A stretch of DNA of 64,000 nucleotides from Bosea sp. ANAM02 (GTDB taxonomy: Bacteria > Pseudomonadota > Alphaproteobacteria > Rhizobiales > Beijerinckiaceae). Positions 55,253 through 64,000 of the stretch are shown here, one piece after another. The notes beneath the pieces were generated by a model. The model was not told the origin of the DNA, searched no databases, and saw only the letters and a list, made by a program, of their open reading frames with translations. The translations under genes and the position numbers were made by a program. How positions within the stretch are numbered: position 1 is the stretch's first letter; each line of letters starts with the position of its first letter. The stretch lies in assembly GCF_011764485.1 (NCBI RefSeq), contig NZ_AP022848.1, positions 2,012,001 to 2,076,000 of the forward strand, written 5' to 3'.

Positions 55253-55963
55253 ATGGCCACCATCGGTCTGATCGGCGGGATGAGCTGGGAGTCGACCGCG
55301 GTCTATTACCGGCTCCTCAACGAGGGCGTGCGCGCCCGCTCGGGCGGTCTGCATTCGGCCGACGTGCTGCTGCATTCGGTCGATTTCGCTCCCATCGCGG
55401 ACATGCAGGCGAAGGGCGACTGGGCCGCGGCCGGCGCTGCGCTGGCCGCGAGCGCGCGCCGGCTCGAACAGGGCGGGGCCTCCTGCCTCGTGCTCTGCAC
55501 CAACACGATGCACAAGGTCGCGGACCAGATCATCGCCGCGACAAAGCTGCCCTTCCTGCATCTGGCCGACGTGACGGCGCGGGCGGTGCTGGCTTCGCCC
55601 TCGCGACGGCCGCTGCTGCTGGCGACGCGCTTCACCATGGAGCAAGGCTTCTATCGCGACCGGCTCAGGGCCTTCGGCGTCGAGGCGCTGGTGCCGACCC
55701 CCGAGGAGCGCGACGACGTCCATCGGATCATCTATGAGGAACTGTGCCGCGGGCGGATCGACCCGGCCTCGCGCGAGCGCTACCGCGCCATCGTCGCGCG
55801 GGCGGCCAGGGAGGAGGGCGCCGACGGCGTCATCCTCGGCTGCACCGAGATCGGCCTCCTGCTGTCGCAGGGCGATGTCGACGTGCCGGTGTTCGACACC
55901 ACCGCGCTGCATGTCGCGGCCGCGCTCGATTTCGTCGAGGAATGGGAGGCTGCCGCGGCATGA
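55253..55963 (+). CDS. Aspartate/glutamate racemase family protein
   Basis: Cofactor-independent amino acid racemase of 236 residues. Starts with IGLIGGMSWESTAVYYRLLN; the two catalytic cysteines are Cys82 in LCTNTMHK and Cys197 in LGCTEIGLLL. This is the YgeA/RacX pattern, whose members act on a range of amino acids. Its stop overlaps the next gene's start (ATGA). It lies between ilvB and ilvN. Confidence 0.9.
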   Translation: MATIGLIGGMSWESTAVYYRLLNEGVRARSGGLHSADVLLHSVDFAPIADMQAKGDWAAAGAALAASARRLEQGGASCLVLCTNTMHKVADQIIAATKLPFLHLADVTARAVLASPSRRPLLLATRFTMEQGFYRDRLRAFGVEALVPTPEERDDVHRIIYEELCRGRIDPASRERYRAIVARAAREEGADGVILGCTEIGLLLSQGDVDVPVFDTTALHVAAALDFVEEWEAAAA

Positions 55964-56643
55964 AGCTTCTGATCGGCAATAAATGCTATTCGTCCTGGTC
56001 GCTCCGGGCCTGGCTCCTCATGCGCGCGACCGGGATCGCCTTCACCGAGCAGCTCGTGCTGCTCGACGAGCCCGGCTTCAAGGACGCGATCTTCGCGGCT
56101 GCGCCCGGCAGCGGCGGCACCGTGCCGACGCTGGTCGACGGCGCGATCGCCGTCTGGGAGACGCTGGCGATCTGCGAATATCTCCACGACACACAGCCGC
56201 AGGCCAGCATCTGGCCGCGTGACAAGGCGGCCCGTGCCCATGCGCGTGCGATCTCCAGCGAGATGCATGCCGGCTTCACGGCCTTGCGCGGCGCCTGCCC
56301 GATGAATCTCGGCAAGCGCTTCGCCGCGCGCGATCGCGGCCCCGGCGTCACCCGCGACGTCGAGCGGCTCACCGCGCTGTGGCGGCAGGCGCGCGAGCGC
56401 TTCGGCGCCGGCGGGCCCTTCCTCTACGGCGAATTCTCGGCTGCGGACGCGATGTTCGCGCCGGTCGTCACCCGTCTCGATACCTATGGCATCGCCGTCG
56501 ATCCGGTCTCGCGGGACTATATGCAGGCCGTGCTCGCGCTGCCGGCCTATCGCGAATGGCTCGCCGCCGCTCTGGCCGAACCCTGGATCGTAGCGCAGGA
56601 CGAGGTCGACGAGCCCGCCCTCGTCGATCTCCGCGCTTCCTGA
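55960..56643 (+). CDS. Glutathione S-transferase family protein
   Basis: Thioredoxin-fold N-terminal domain (LLIGNKCYSSWSLRAWLLM, with the Ser-rich active-site segment CYSSWS, and GTVPTLVDGAIAVWETLAI, the glutathione-binding block) and a helical C-terminal domain (FGAGGPFLYGEFSAADAMF). Length is 227 residues. Starts at an ATG overlapping the racemase stop. Closest in pattern to maleylacetoacetate isomerase-like or YfcF-type GSTs; substrate unknown. Confidence 0.88.
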   Translation: MKLLIGNKCYSSWSLRAWLLMRATGIAFTEQLVLLDEPGFKDAIFAAAPGSGGTVPTLVDGAIAVWETLAICEYLHDTQPQASIWPRDKAARAHARAISSEMHAGFTALRGACPMNLGKRFAARDRGPGVTRDVERLTALWRQARERFGAGGPFLYGEFSAADAMFAPVVTRLDTYGIAVDPVSRDYMQAVLALPAYREWLAAALAEPWIVAQDEVDEPALVDLRAS

Positions 56644-56694
56644 TCGCCCCTAGCTTCCGTTTTCACCCGCTCCAACCCGCCTCACAGGTCCGTC

Positions 56695-57237
56695 ATGTCG
56701 AAGCCCGCCACCCACTACCCGAACGCTCCCAAGGCCCAGCCGACCGCGCGCCATACCCTGGCGGTGATCGTCGACAACGAACCGGGCGTTCTTGCCCGCA
56801 TCGCCGGGCTGTTCTCGGGCCGCGGCTACAATATCGAGAGCCTCACCGTCTCCGAGACCGAGCATGAGAAGCATCTCTCGCGGATCACGGTGGTCACCTC
56901 CGGCACGGCCAATGTCATCGACCAGATCAAGGCGCATCTCGACCGGCTGGTGCCGGTGCACCGCGTCGTCGACCTGACCGAGCAGGGCGAGGCGATCGAG
57001 CGCGAGCTGGCGCTGGTCAAGGTCGTCGGCAAGGGCGACCATCGCGTCGAGGCGATGCGCCTCGCCTCCGCCTTCGGCGCACGCGTGCTCGATGCCTCGC
57101 TGACCTCCTTCGTCTTCGAACTGACCGGCGCGACCGAGGAGATCGAACGCTTCATCAAGACGATGACGGCGGTGGGGCTGACCGAGGTCTCGCGCACCGG
57201 CATCGCCGCGATGAGCCGCGGCCCGGATTCGATGTGA
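56695..57237 (+). CDS. ilvN: Acetolactate synthase small subunit
   Basis: Regulatory subunit of 180 residues that gives valine feedback inhibition to IlvB. The ACT domain is clear: HTLAVIVDNEPGVLARIAGL, RGYNIESLTVSETEHEKHLS. The second half matches the small-subunit C-terminal domain (LALVKVVGKGDHRVEAMRLA). Usually directly after ilvB; here two genes and a repeat separate them. The stop overlaps the following small gene. Confidence 0.95.
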   Translation: MSKPATHYPNAPKAQPTARHTLAVIVDNEPGVLARIAGLFSGRGYNIESLTVSETEHEKHLSRITVVTSGTANVIDQIKAHLDRLVPVHRVVDLTEQGEAIERELALVKVVGKGDHRVEAMRLASAFGARVLDASLTSFVFELTGATEEIERFIKTMTAVGLTEVSRTGIAAMSRGPDSM

Positions 57238-57239
57238 AC

Positions 57240-57461
57240 ATGGCGTTCACCCCCGAAACGCTTGGGCAGATCGCGCTGCTGCTCGGCATAGCCGGCCTCG
57301 GCTGCCTCGTCTGGCCGATCGTGATGCGGCTGTCGGGCAAGGGGCAGGCCGAGCCGCTCGGCAGCGGCAAGAGCCTGCGCTCGCCGCGGTGGTGGGCCGG
57401 CTTCCTCCTGACCATCGCGGCGGTCTTCCTGCAGCGCATCGCCAGCCAGCAGGCCGGCTGA
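57240..57461 (+). CDS. Hypothetical small membrane protein
   Basis: Protein of 73 residues with two hydrophobic helices (LGQIALLLGIAGLGCLVWPI and the C-terminal WAGFLLTIAAVFLQRIA) joined by a short polar loop. I do not recognise the family. It starts at an ATG 2 bp after the ilvN stop, or at a GTG overlapping it, and so is in the same operon. Function unknown. Confidence 0.7.
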   Translation: MAFTPETLGQIALLLGIAGLGCLVWPIVMRLSGKGQAEPLGSGKSLRSPRWWAGFLLTIAAVFLQRIASQQAG

Positions 57462-57464
57462 GCC

Positions 57465-58010
57465 TCAGCCCGCGAAGCCGCCCTCGTCGAGAAAGGCCTG
57501 TTCCCGTGCCGTGGTCTCGCGACCGAGCACGCGGTTTCGATGCGGGAAACGGCCGAAGTCGCGGATGATGTCGCGGTGGATTTCGGCATATTTCACGCCG
57601 TCTGCGTCATCGGCAGCGGCGCAGAGTTCGATGCAGCGCTCCTGATCCTCCAGTCCTTCGGAATGCATGAAGGGCATGTAGAAGAAGCGCTTCTCCGGCG
57701 GCTGATAGGCTTTGTCGAACCCCCTGGCGATCGAGCGCTCGGCCACCTCGACCGCTTGCGAATCGGTGGCGAAGGCGCGCGGGCTGCCGCGGAACATGTT
57801 GCGCGGGAACTGGTCGAGCAGGACCAGGAGCGCATAGACGCCTTCCGCAGTTTCCTCCCAATCGGCGAGCTGTCCGGCGGCTGCGGCCTCATGGGCCGGG
57901 AGGAAGCGCCTGATGATCTCGGCGTCGAATGCGTCGTTCTTGGCGAACCATTTCTCCGGGCCGGCTTCGCGCCAGAAGCTGACGACGTCATGGGCGCTGG
58001 GCAGGGTCAT
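57465..58010 (-). CDS. DUF924 family protein
   Basis: Cytoplasmic helical protein of 181 residues. The pattern VVSFWREAGPEKWFAKNDAF, LLVLLDQFPRNMFRGSPRAF and FYMPFMHSEGLEDQERCIEL is that of DUF924, a TPR-like fold of unknown function. It converges with the small membrane gene, ending 3 bp from it. Confidence 0.88.
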   Translation of the reverse strand: MTLPSAHDVVSFWREAGPEKWFAKNDAFDAEIIRRFLPAHEAAAAGQLADWEETAEGVYALLVLLDQFPRNMFRGSPRAFATDSQAVEVAERSIARGFDKAYQPPEKRFFYMPFMHSEGLEDQERCIELCAAADDADGVKYAEIHRDIIRDFGRFPHRNRVLGRETTAREQAFLDEGGFAG

Positions 58011-58060
58011 AGGTGGCTCCTTTGGCTTGTGGCAAGTTCAAATTTCGAGTGACAGGTCCA

Positions 58061-58174
58061 GCCCACATCCTGAGGAGCAGCCGCAGGCTGCGTCTCGAAG
58101 GATGTTCCAGGAGGCTCCCGGGATATCTGGAGCATCCTTCGAGACGGCCCTGTCGGGCCTCCTCAGGATGAGGG
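58061..58174. repeat. Palindromic intergenic repeat, family A
   Basis: CATCCTGAGGAGCAGCC and GGCCTCCTCAGGATGAGGG ends, interior GCGTCTCGAAGGATGTTCCA and GAGCATCCTTCGAGACG. Lies between the divergent DUF924 and TetR-type genes, next to the operator-like palindrome at 58276. Confidence 0.84.
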
Positions 58175-58275
58175 TTCAAGGGATTCGAGTGGCCTCCCAG
58201 AGATAATTCTTCTTCAGCCAATCGCCAGCCGCGAATAACGCTTGCGGGCCGCCCGTCGCTGCGATAGATGCCTGA

Positions 58276-58290
58276 ACCGTAACGTACGGT
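58276..58290. promoter_or_regulatory. Palindromic operator candidate before the TetR-type gene
   Basis: ACCGTAACGTACGGT is a perfect 6-3-6 inverted repeat, 18 bp before the start codon. TetR-family repressors bind palindromes of this size at their own promoters. Role inferred from position. Confidence 0.5.
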
Positions 58291-58308
58291 ACTGGATTTC
58301 TCCCGCCC

Positions 58309-60008
<1,700 letters not shown>

Positions 60009-60023
60009 GCTCTTCCCCATCCC

Positions 60024-60120
60024 GTCATGCTCGGGCTTGACCCGAGCATCTCGGGACGAAGGGGGCTCTTCTCGGGTGGAGATTCTCGGGTCGCTGCTCC
60101 ACAGCGCCCGGGAATGACGG
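60024..60120. repeat. Palindromic intergenic repeat, family D
   Basis: GTCATGCTCGGGCTTGACCC start and GCGCCCGGGAATGACGG end, with GGAGATTCTCGGGTCGC. Close to the copy after ilvB at 55121. It lies directly after ilvC. With family G at 60140 it fills much of the 330 bp before the next gene. Confidence 0.8.
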
Positions 60121-60139
60121 CAAGGCAAGCGGCTTCCCA

Positions 60140-60210
60140 GATTGATTCAAGGTGTTCCGGGTTTGATTCCGGAATCCCTTTCAATCGACTGATCCGGTTG
60201 GATTTTTCTG
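60140..60210. repeat. Diverged intergenic repeat, family G
   Basis: ATTGATTCAAGGTGTTCCGG to GGATTTTTCTG, related to 39053-39121. The shared blocks are ATTGATTCAAG, TTGATTC, CGGAAT, TGATC and ATTTTTCTG. Confidence 0.55.
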
Positions 60211-60338
60211 TTTGCGGGCGGCGGCCGGGAGGCTGCCGCTCGCTTTCGGTTCGCGCCTGTCGGAACCCTGCGAACGCCCGGGCGTTTTCCTTGCGGTGCA
60301 TGGCCCAAGAGGCCTGCGACAGATCAAGGGAGACGGTC

Positions 60339-60569
60339 ATGACGGTCGATACGCGACCCAGAGTGCCGGTGCAGGATCCCGGGCAGTTGCGCGGCGGCGA
60401 TCCGATTCCGCCCATGCGGGCGGATGACCATAGCGATGCCGATCCGGCGGTCGAGACGCCCGTCGAGGCGCGGCAGGGTTTTCTTGGCCGGCCGGTGCTG
60501 ATGGTGCTCGTCGGCGGTCTCGTCCTTGCGATGGTCGCCTGGGTCGGGGTCGAGATGCTCGCCTATTGA
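60339..60569 (+). CDS. Hypothetical 76-residue membrane protein
   Basis: Polar, Pro- and Asp-rich N-terminal 48 residues (PPMRADDHSDADPAVETP) followed by one membrane helix (VLMVLVGGLVLAMVAWVGVE) near the end. So probably anchored with the N-terminus on one side and a very short tail. Preceded by AAGGGAGACGGTC. Family not recognised. Confidence 0.65.
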   Translation: MTVDTRPRVPVQDPGQLRGGDPIPPMRADDHSDADPAVETPVEARQGFLGRPVLMVLVGGLVLAMVAWVGVEMLAY

Positions 60570-60614
60570 GTTCTATAAAGTCGTTCGCGTTTGCCCGTAA
60601 CCGGGGAGGCAGTG

Positions 60615-60713
60615 ATGGAGCTTTTACGCATTCTCGAAACGCCTGTGGCCATCCGCGTCGTGATGGCGGTATCGCTGGCGATCATGCTGGCCGTCGTGCT
60701 CGGGTTGGCCTGA
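60615..60713 (+). CDS. 32-residue single-helix membrane peptide
   Basis: Frame starting MELLRILETPVAIRVVMAVS and ending VVLGLA, with one hydrophobic helix in its C-terminal two thirds. GGGGAGG lies 6 bases before the ATG, and a strong terminator follows. It lies 45 bp after the 76-residue gene, probably in one transcript. Function unknown. Confidence 0.62.
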   Translation: MELLRILETPVAIRVVMAVSLAIMLAVVLGLA

Positions 60714-60744
60714 GCGTCGGACCAGATGACGAAAGTCACGAAAT

Positions 60745-60773
60745 CTCCGGCGTCCGGCGCCGGAGGTTTTTTT
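60745..60773 (+). terminator. Intrinsic terminator after the two small membrane genes
   Basis: CTCCGGCG and CGCCGGAG form a perfect eight-base stem with loop TCCGG, followed by G and seven Ts. Confidence 0.9.
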
Positions 60774-60807
60774 ATGGATACCAGCGGCCATCGAGTGCCG
60801 GTGCCTT

Positions 60808-61332
60808 TCAGCGCGCGAGGAATTCGCTGACGCGGCCGACGGCGTAGAGCAGGCTGAACCCCCAGGCGAAGGAGGCCAGCCAGTTGGCGAGCTGGAACTG
60901 CCAGGCCGGCATCGCGACGATGCCGGCGACGATGGCGATGACGGCCCGCAGCGGCCCGAAGAAATGCCCGATGAGAATGCTGGCGATGCCCCATTTCTCG
61001 AAGAAGGCGTGGCCGCGATCGAGCAGTTGAGGATTGTTGCGGAAGGGCCAGTGATCGTGGACGCGGGGCCCGAGATAGACACCGGCAAGATAGGACACCC
61101 AGAAGCCGCTGCCGGCGCCGAGGGAAGCGGCCAGCGCCAGCGGCACGAGATTAAGTCCCGAGGCGCCGGCGACGGCGCCGAAGGTGGTGAAGAACACCGT
61201 CGCGGGCACCAGCCAGGAGAGAATCGCGACGCATTCGGCGAAGGCGACAGCGAAGACGATCGGGATCGCCCATTGCTGATGAGCCTGCATGAAGTCGACG
61301 AGCGCCTTCATGGCTTGTTCGAGTTCGGCCAT
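60808..61332 (-). CDS. DedA family membrane protein
   Basis: Inner-membrane protein of 174 residues with the VTT/SNARE-associated domain. Typical segments: FAECVAILSWLVPATVFFTT, GAGSGFWVSYLAGVYLG, FFEKWGIASILIGHFFGPLR and AGIVAMPAWQFQLANWLA. DedA proteins flip or move undecaprenyl phosphate or phospholipids; which one here is unknown. Start ATG at 61332; an open extension upstream is not conserved-looking. Confidence 0.88.
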   Translation of the reverse strand: MAELEQAMKALVDFMQAHQQWAIPIVFAVAFAECVAILSWLVPATVFFTTFGAVAGASGLNLVPLALAASLGAGSGFWVSYLAGVYLGPRVHDHWPFRNNPQLLDRGHAFFEKWGIASILIGHFFGPLRAVIAIVAGIVAMPAWQFQLANWLASFAWGFSLLYAVGRVSEFLAR

Positions 61333-61520
61333 GGCGTTCGGCTCGGCTCCTGCGGGGTCGGGTCGGTCTCGCCATATGGCCGGGTGTCCGGCGCGATGCA
61401 AGCGACGGGCCGCCGCAGGGCGGGCGTTGCCTTCCCCGGACGATCGCCTATTAATTCCGGCAACGTGAAAAAAGCTGACGGCCGGACATCAGTCCCGCGC
61501 CCGACGGGGAAACGGATTTC

Positions 61521-62399
61521 ATGGAGTTGCAGGATCGTCCGCAGTCGCATGCGGGCACGGGAGCGGTTTCGTCGGGCGACCCGGCGGTGGCGCTCGGCGG
61601 TATCGACATCACCTTCCATCTCGCCGATGGCGGCCGCTATCAGGCGGTGAAGGCGATCGATCTCAAGGTTCATCCCGGCGAGTTCGTCTCGATCGTCGGG
61701 CCGACCGGTTGCGGCAAGTCCACGCTGCTGAATGCGGCGGCCGGGCTGCTCGCGCCCTCGGCCGGGACGGTCGGCATCTTCGGCAAGCCGCTTTCGGGCC
61801 TGAACCGGCGTGCCGGCTATCTCTTTCAGCAGGACGCCCTGATGCCGTGGAAGACGGCGCTGGAGAACGTCAAGGTCGCGCTGGAGCCGATGGGCGTGCC
61901 CGAGCGCGAGGCCGACCAGCGCGCGCGCGAATGGTTGGGACGCGTGGGCCTGCGCACCTTCGTCGATCGCTATCCGCACATGCTCTCCGGCGGGCAGCGC
62001 AAGCGCGTCAGCCTCGCGCAGATGCTGATCCGCAATCCCGAGATCCTGCTGATGGACGAGCCCTTCGGGCCGCTCGACGCGCAGACCCGGCAGATCATGG
62101 GCAATCTTCTGCTCGATCTCTGGTCGCGCGACCGCAAGGCGTTGATGTTCGTGACCCACGACCTGGAGGAGGCGATCGCGCTCTCAGACCGGGTCGTGGT
62201 GATGTCGGCCGGGCCGGCGGCGGGGATCGTCGCGGACTACAAGGTCGACCTGCCGCGCCCGCGCGACATCGCCGATATCCGGCTGGAGAAGGCCTTCCAC
62301 GAAATCCATCGCGACATCTGGGCCTCGCTGCGCGTCGAGGTGCAGAAGGCCTATGCGATGGGCGAGGGGCGCGAGCTCGTCGGGGGAGACGCATCATGA
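61521..62399 (+). CDS. ABC transporter ATP-binding protein (nitrate/sulfonate/taurine type)
   Basis: ATPase subunit of 292 residues. Walker A GPTGCGKS (60-67), the Q loop in LFQQDALMPWKTALENV, signature LSGGQRKR near 155, Walker B ILLMDEPFGPLD near 175, and the switch His in FVTHDLEEAI. The DALMPWKT form is typical of the SsuB/TauB/NrtD group. The stop overlaps the permease start (ATGA). No substrate-binding gene lies in the window. Confidence 0.92.
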   Translation: MELQDRPQSHAGTGAVSSGDPAVALGGIDITFHLADGGRYQAVKAIDLKVHPGEFVSIVGPTGCGKSTLLNAAAGLLAPSAGTVGIFGKPLSGLNRRAGYLFQQDALMPWKTALENVKVALEPMGVPEREADQRAREWLGRVGLRTFVDRYPHMLSGGQRKRVSLAQMLIRNPEILLMDEPFGPLDAQTRQIMGNLLLDLWSRDRKALMFVTHDLEEAIALSDRVVVMSAGPAAGIVADYKVDLPRPRDIADIRLEKAFHEIHRDIWASLRVEVQKAYAMGEGRELVGGDAS

Positions 62400-63187
62400 A
62401 GCGGATGAAGCTGCTCTCGCTCCAGATCCTGGTGATGCTGGTCTTCCTGCTTGTCTGGCATGTGGTGACGACCACGAGCCTGTTCGGCGACGTCAAGACG
62501 CTGCAATTCTTCTTTTCGACGCCGGTCGCGGTGCTGACGCGCACCTTCAGGCAGCTCACCAGCGGGGACATCTACTGGCATCTCGGCATCACGCTGACCG
62601 AGACCGTGCTCGCCTTCGTCATCGGCTCGCTGGCCGGCATCCTGTTCGGCTTCGCCTTCGCGCGGCGCGAACTGCTCTCCGCGGTGTTCGATCCCTATAT
62701 CAAGGCGGCGAACGCCCTGCCGCGCGTCGTGCTGGCGCCGATCTTCGCGCTCTGGTTCGGTCTCGGCATCTGGTCGAAGGTGGCGCTCGGCTTCACGCTG
62801 GTCTTCTTCATCGTGTTCTTCAACGTCTACCAGGGCGTGCGCGAGGTCTCGCCGACGATCCTGGCCAATGCGCGCATGCTCGGCATGAACGAGCGCCAGC
62901 TCTTCAGGCATGTCTATTGGCCCTCGGCCCTGACCTGGATGTTCTCCAGCCTGCATACCTCCGTCGGCTTCGCGCTGGTCGGCGCGGTGGTCGGCGAATA
63001 TCTCGGTTCGTCCGCCGGGCTCGGCTACAAGATCCACGAGGCCGAGAGCGTGTTCGACGTCACGGGGGTGTTCTCGGGCATGCTGATCCTGGCGATCTTC
63101 GTCATCGCCATCGATTCGCTGGTGACGGTCGTCGAGAAGCGCCTGCTGATCTGGCGGCCGGGACAAAGCTCGACCACGACGACCTGA
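62396..63187 (+). CDS. ABC transporter permease (SsuC/TauC type)
   Basis: Integral membrane permease of 263 residues with about six helices. LGITLTETVLAFVIGSLAGI and the EAA-like loop (NARMLGMNERQLFRHVYWPS) mark the BPD-type permease family; ALPRVVLAPIFALWFGLG is a typical NrtB/SsuC segment. Coupled to the ATPase gene. Substrate class (sulfonate, nitrate, thiamine precursor) cannot be settled here. Confidence 0.9.
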   Translation: MKRMKLLSLQILVMLVFLLVWHVVTTTSLFGDVKTLQFFFSTPVAVLTRTFRQLTSGDIYWHLGITLTETVLAFVIGSLAGILFGFAFARRELLSAVFDPYIKAANALPRVVLAPIFALWFGLGIWSKVALGFTLVFFIVFFNVYQGVREVSPTILANARMLGMNERQLFRHVYWPSALTWMFSSLHTSVGFALVGAVVGEYLGSSAGLGYKIHEAESVFDVTGVFSGMLILAIFVIAIDSLVTVVEKRLLIWRPGQSSTTTT

Positions 63188-63197
63188 GCGGGAAGCC

Positions 63198-63689
63198 ATG
63201 CGTGCCGCGTCCCTGCTTGCATGTTCGGCTCTGGCGATAGGCCTGTGCGGCGCCCCGCGCCCCGTGCAGGCGAAAACCGAAGCCATGCTGCAGGTCAACT
63301 CGGAGGGCCGGAGCAATGCAAAACGCCACCGCCTCGTGCTGACCAGCAAGGCCCGCGACGGCCGTGACGTCATGCTGGTGATATCCTGCCGGGTCTCGGA
63401 TGCTTCGACCTATGGTGTCGCGCTCGATTTCGGTGCAGGGCGCGCGTGGTCGCTCGGCGGCGAGGACGTCACGGTGTCGCGTGACAGTGGCGAGGACATC
63501 GTCCAGCACATGGACAGTCGCGACGACTATCTCACGCTTGGCGGAAAGCGTGCGATCGCGCTTTTTCAGGGATTACTAGCCGGCCAGACGATGGCTTTCG
63601 CCGTCAGGCGGACATACACCGCCTCTTTCGATCTCGGCCAGGTTTCGCGCCACGTCTCGCGCTTCCGCCAATTGTGCAATGCCGGGTGA
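63198..63689 (+). CDS. Hypothetical secreted protein
   Basis: Protein of 163 residues with a signal peptide (LLACSALAIGLCGAPRPVQA, cleavage near residue 25). The mature part is mixed beta-like, with two cysteines (in ISCRVSDAS and RQLCNAG) that could form a disulfide. Not recognised. It lies 10 bp after the permease and may be cotranscribed; it does not look like a substrate-binding protein, being too short. The IS630 end lies 5 bp after its stop. Confidence 0.7.
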   Translation: MRAASLLACSALAIGLCGAPRPVQAKTEAMLQVNSEGRSNAKRHRLVLTSKARDGRDVMLVISCRVSDASTYGVALDFGAGRAWSLGGEDVTVSRDSGEDIVQHMDSRDDYLTLGGKRAIALFQGLLAGQTMAFAVRRTYTASFDLGQVSRHVSRFRQLCNAG

Positions 63690-63693
63690 GACT

Positions 63694-64000
63694 TAGAGCA
63701 TTTCCGGTTTAATCCGGGTCATATCCGGCTGCCTTGAAGAAGTTGACGCATTCGGTTGGCGAGAAGAGATCGACAACGGCGCCGACGGCATCCCAGAGCG
63801 CGCCGATTGAGCGCTCAGCCCTGGCTCGGAGCAGGGCTTTGAGCTTTGCGAAGGCATTCTCGATCGGGTTCATGTCAGGGCTGTAGGGCGGCAGGAACGA
63901 GAGTGTTGCGCCGGCACGCTCGATCGCCTCGCGAACGCCGGCCGGCTTGTGGGCGGGCAGGTTGTCCATCACGACGATGTCGCCCGGCTTGAGCGTCGGA
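63694..64000 (-). mobile_element. IS630 family insertion sequence, one end (rest outside window)
   Basis: The end reads TAGAGCATTTCCGG, starting with the TA expected as target duplication of IS630 elements, 15 bp before the transposase stop. The other end lies beyond the right edge, so the full inverted repeat cannot be checked. Confidence 0.75.
63709..64000 (-). CDS. IS630 family transposase, C-terminal part
   Basis: DDE transposase, visible for the last 97 residues; the frame is open at the right edge. The second catalytic Asp is in [10 protein letters not shown] and the third acidic residue, Glu, in [20 protein letters not shown], the typical DDE_3 spacing. No disruption in the visible part, so the element may be intact. 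Confidence 0.93.
   Translation of the reverse strand, partial: PTLKPGDIVVMDNLPAHKPAGVREAIERAGATLSFLPPYSPDMNPIENAFAKLKALLRARAERSIGALWDAVGAVVDLFSPTECVNFFKAAGYDPD

Noticed and set aside
63694..63708. IS630 insertion having cut off the end of the secreted protein
   Set aside because: The gene's stop codon lies 5 bp before the TA that starts the element, so the reading frame ends on its own side. Only comparison with an IS-free locus could show a shift of the end.

Overview
The window is a GC-rich, densely packed chromosomal segment of an alphaproteobacterium of the order Hyphomicrobiales. Gene content and gene order (ddl-ftsQ-ftsA-ftsZ-lpxC-bamD-recN-ligA, a circularly permuted two-piece tmRNA gene, SspB, DUF4169, and betaine-lipid genes btaAB) point there; a Bosea-like genome is my best guess, by inference only. 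Almost everything is core chromosome. I see no prophage, CRISPR array, integron or defence island. The only clear insertion sequence is the end of an IS630-family element at the right edge.

Layout. 1-9.8 kb: end of the division/cell-wall cluster (ddl, ftsQ, ftsA, ftsZ), then lpxC, bamD, recN and a metallo-hydrolase. 10-16 kb: DEAD-box RNA helicase, a 24-residue membrane peptide, a DUF2189 membrane protein, ligA. 16-24 kb: AraC regulator with azlCD, aminopeptidase P, two unknown small proteins, prmA, and a divergent SDR/HxlR pair. 23.6-31.7 kb: GNAT, hicAB toxin-antitoxin, uvrD, aidB, msrB, and btaAB behind a Pho-box-like site. 31.8-39 kb: a potassium channel with a C-terminal zinc ribbon, a thioesterase, a 266-bp multi-hairpin element, a D-lactate dehydrogenase-like oxidase, and a very long AsmA-family protein. 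39.4-42.5 kb: RHH protein, DUF4169, fumC, sspB and ssrA, all on the minus strand. 42.7-51.4 kb: thyA-GNAT-folA, hflKC-DUF2065-degP, a cupin, and serB/miaA head to head. 51.5-60 kb: a diguanylate cyclase, then branched-chain amino acid synthesis: ilvB with a leader-peptide attenuator, ilvN, and ilvC behind a TetR-type regulator. 60-64 kb: two small membrane proteins, DedA, an ABC transporter without a visible binding protein, a secreted protein, and IS630.

How parts fit together. ftsQAZ with ddl and lpxC form the division and envelope module. ssrA and sspB, adjacent on one strand, make the tag and the adaptor that delivers tagged proteins to ClpXP; HflKC and DegP are the membrane and periplasmic quality-control proteins. 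ilvB, ilvN and ilvC carry the shared steps of valine, leucine and isoleucine synthesis, and azlCD would export branched-chain amino acids. btaA and btaB make a phosphorus-free betaine lipid, which fits a phosphate-starvation signal upstream.

Intergenic space is filled by several families of short palindromic repeats, called A to H here. Some copies are nested inside others, and one copy supplies the last codons and stop of aidB. The observations I rate highest are the 266-bp hairpin element, the ilvB attenuator, the permuted ssrA with all its hallmarks, the zinc-ribbon potassium channel, and the repeat-derived tail of AidB. I found no clearly undescribed multi-gene system.
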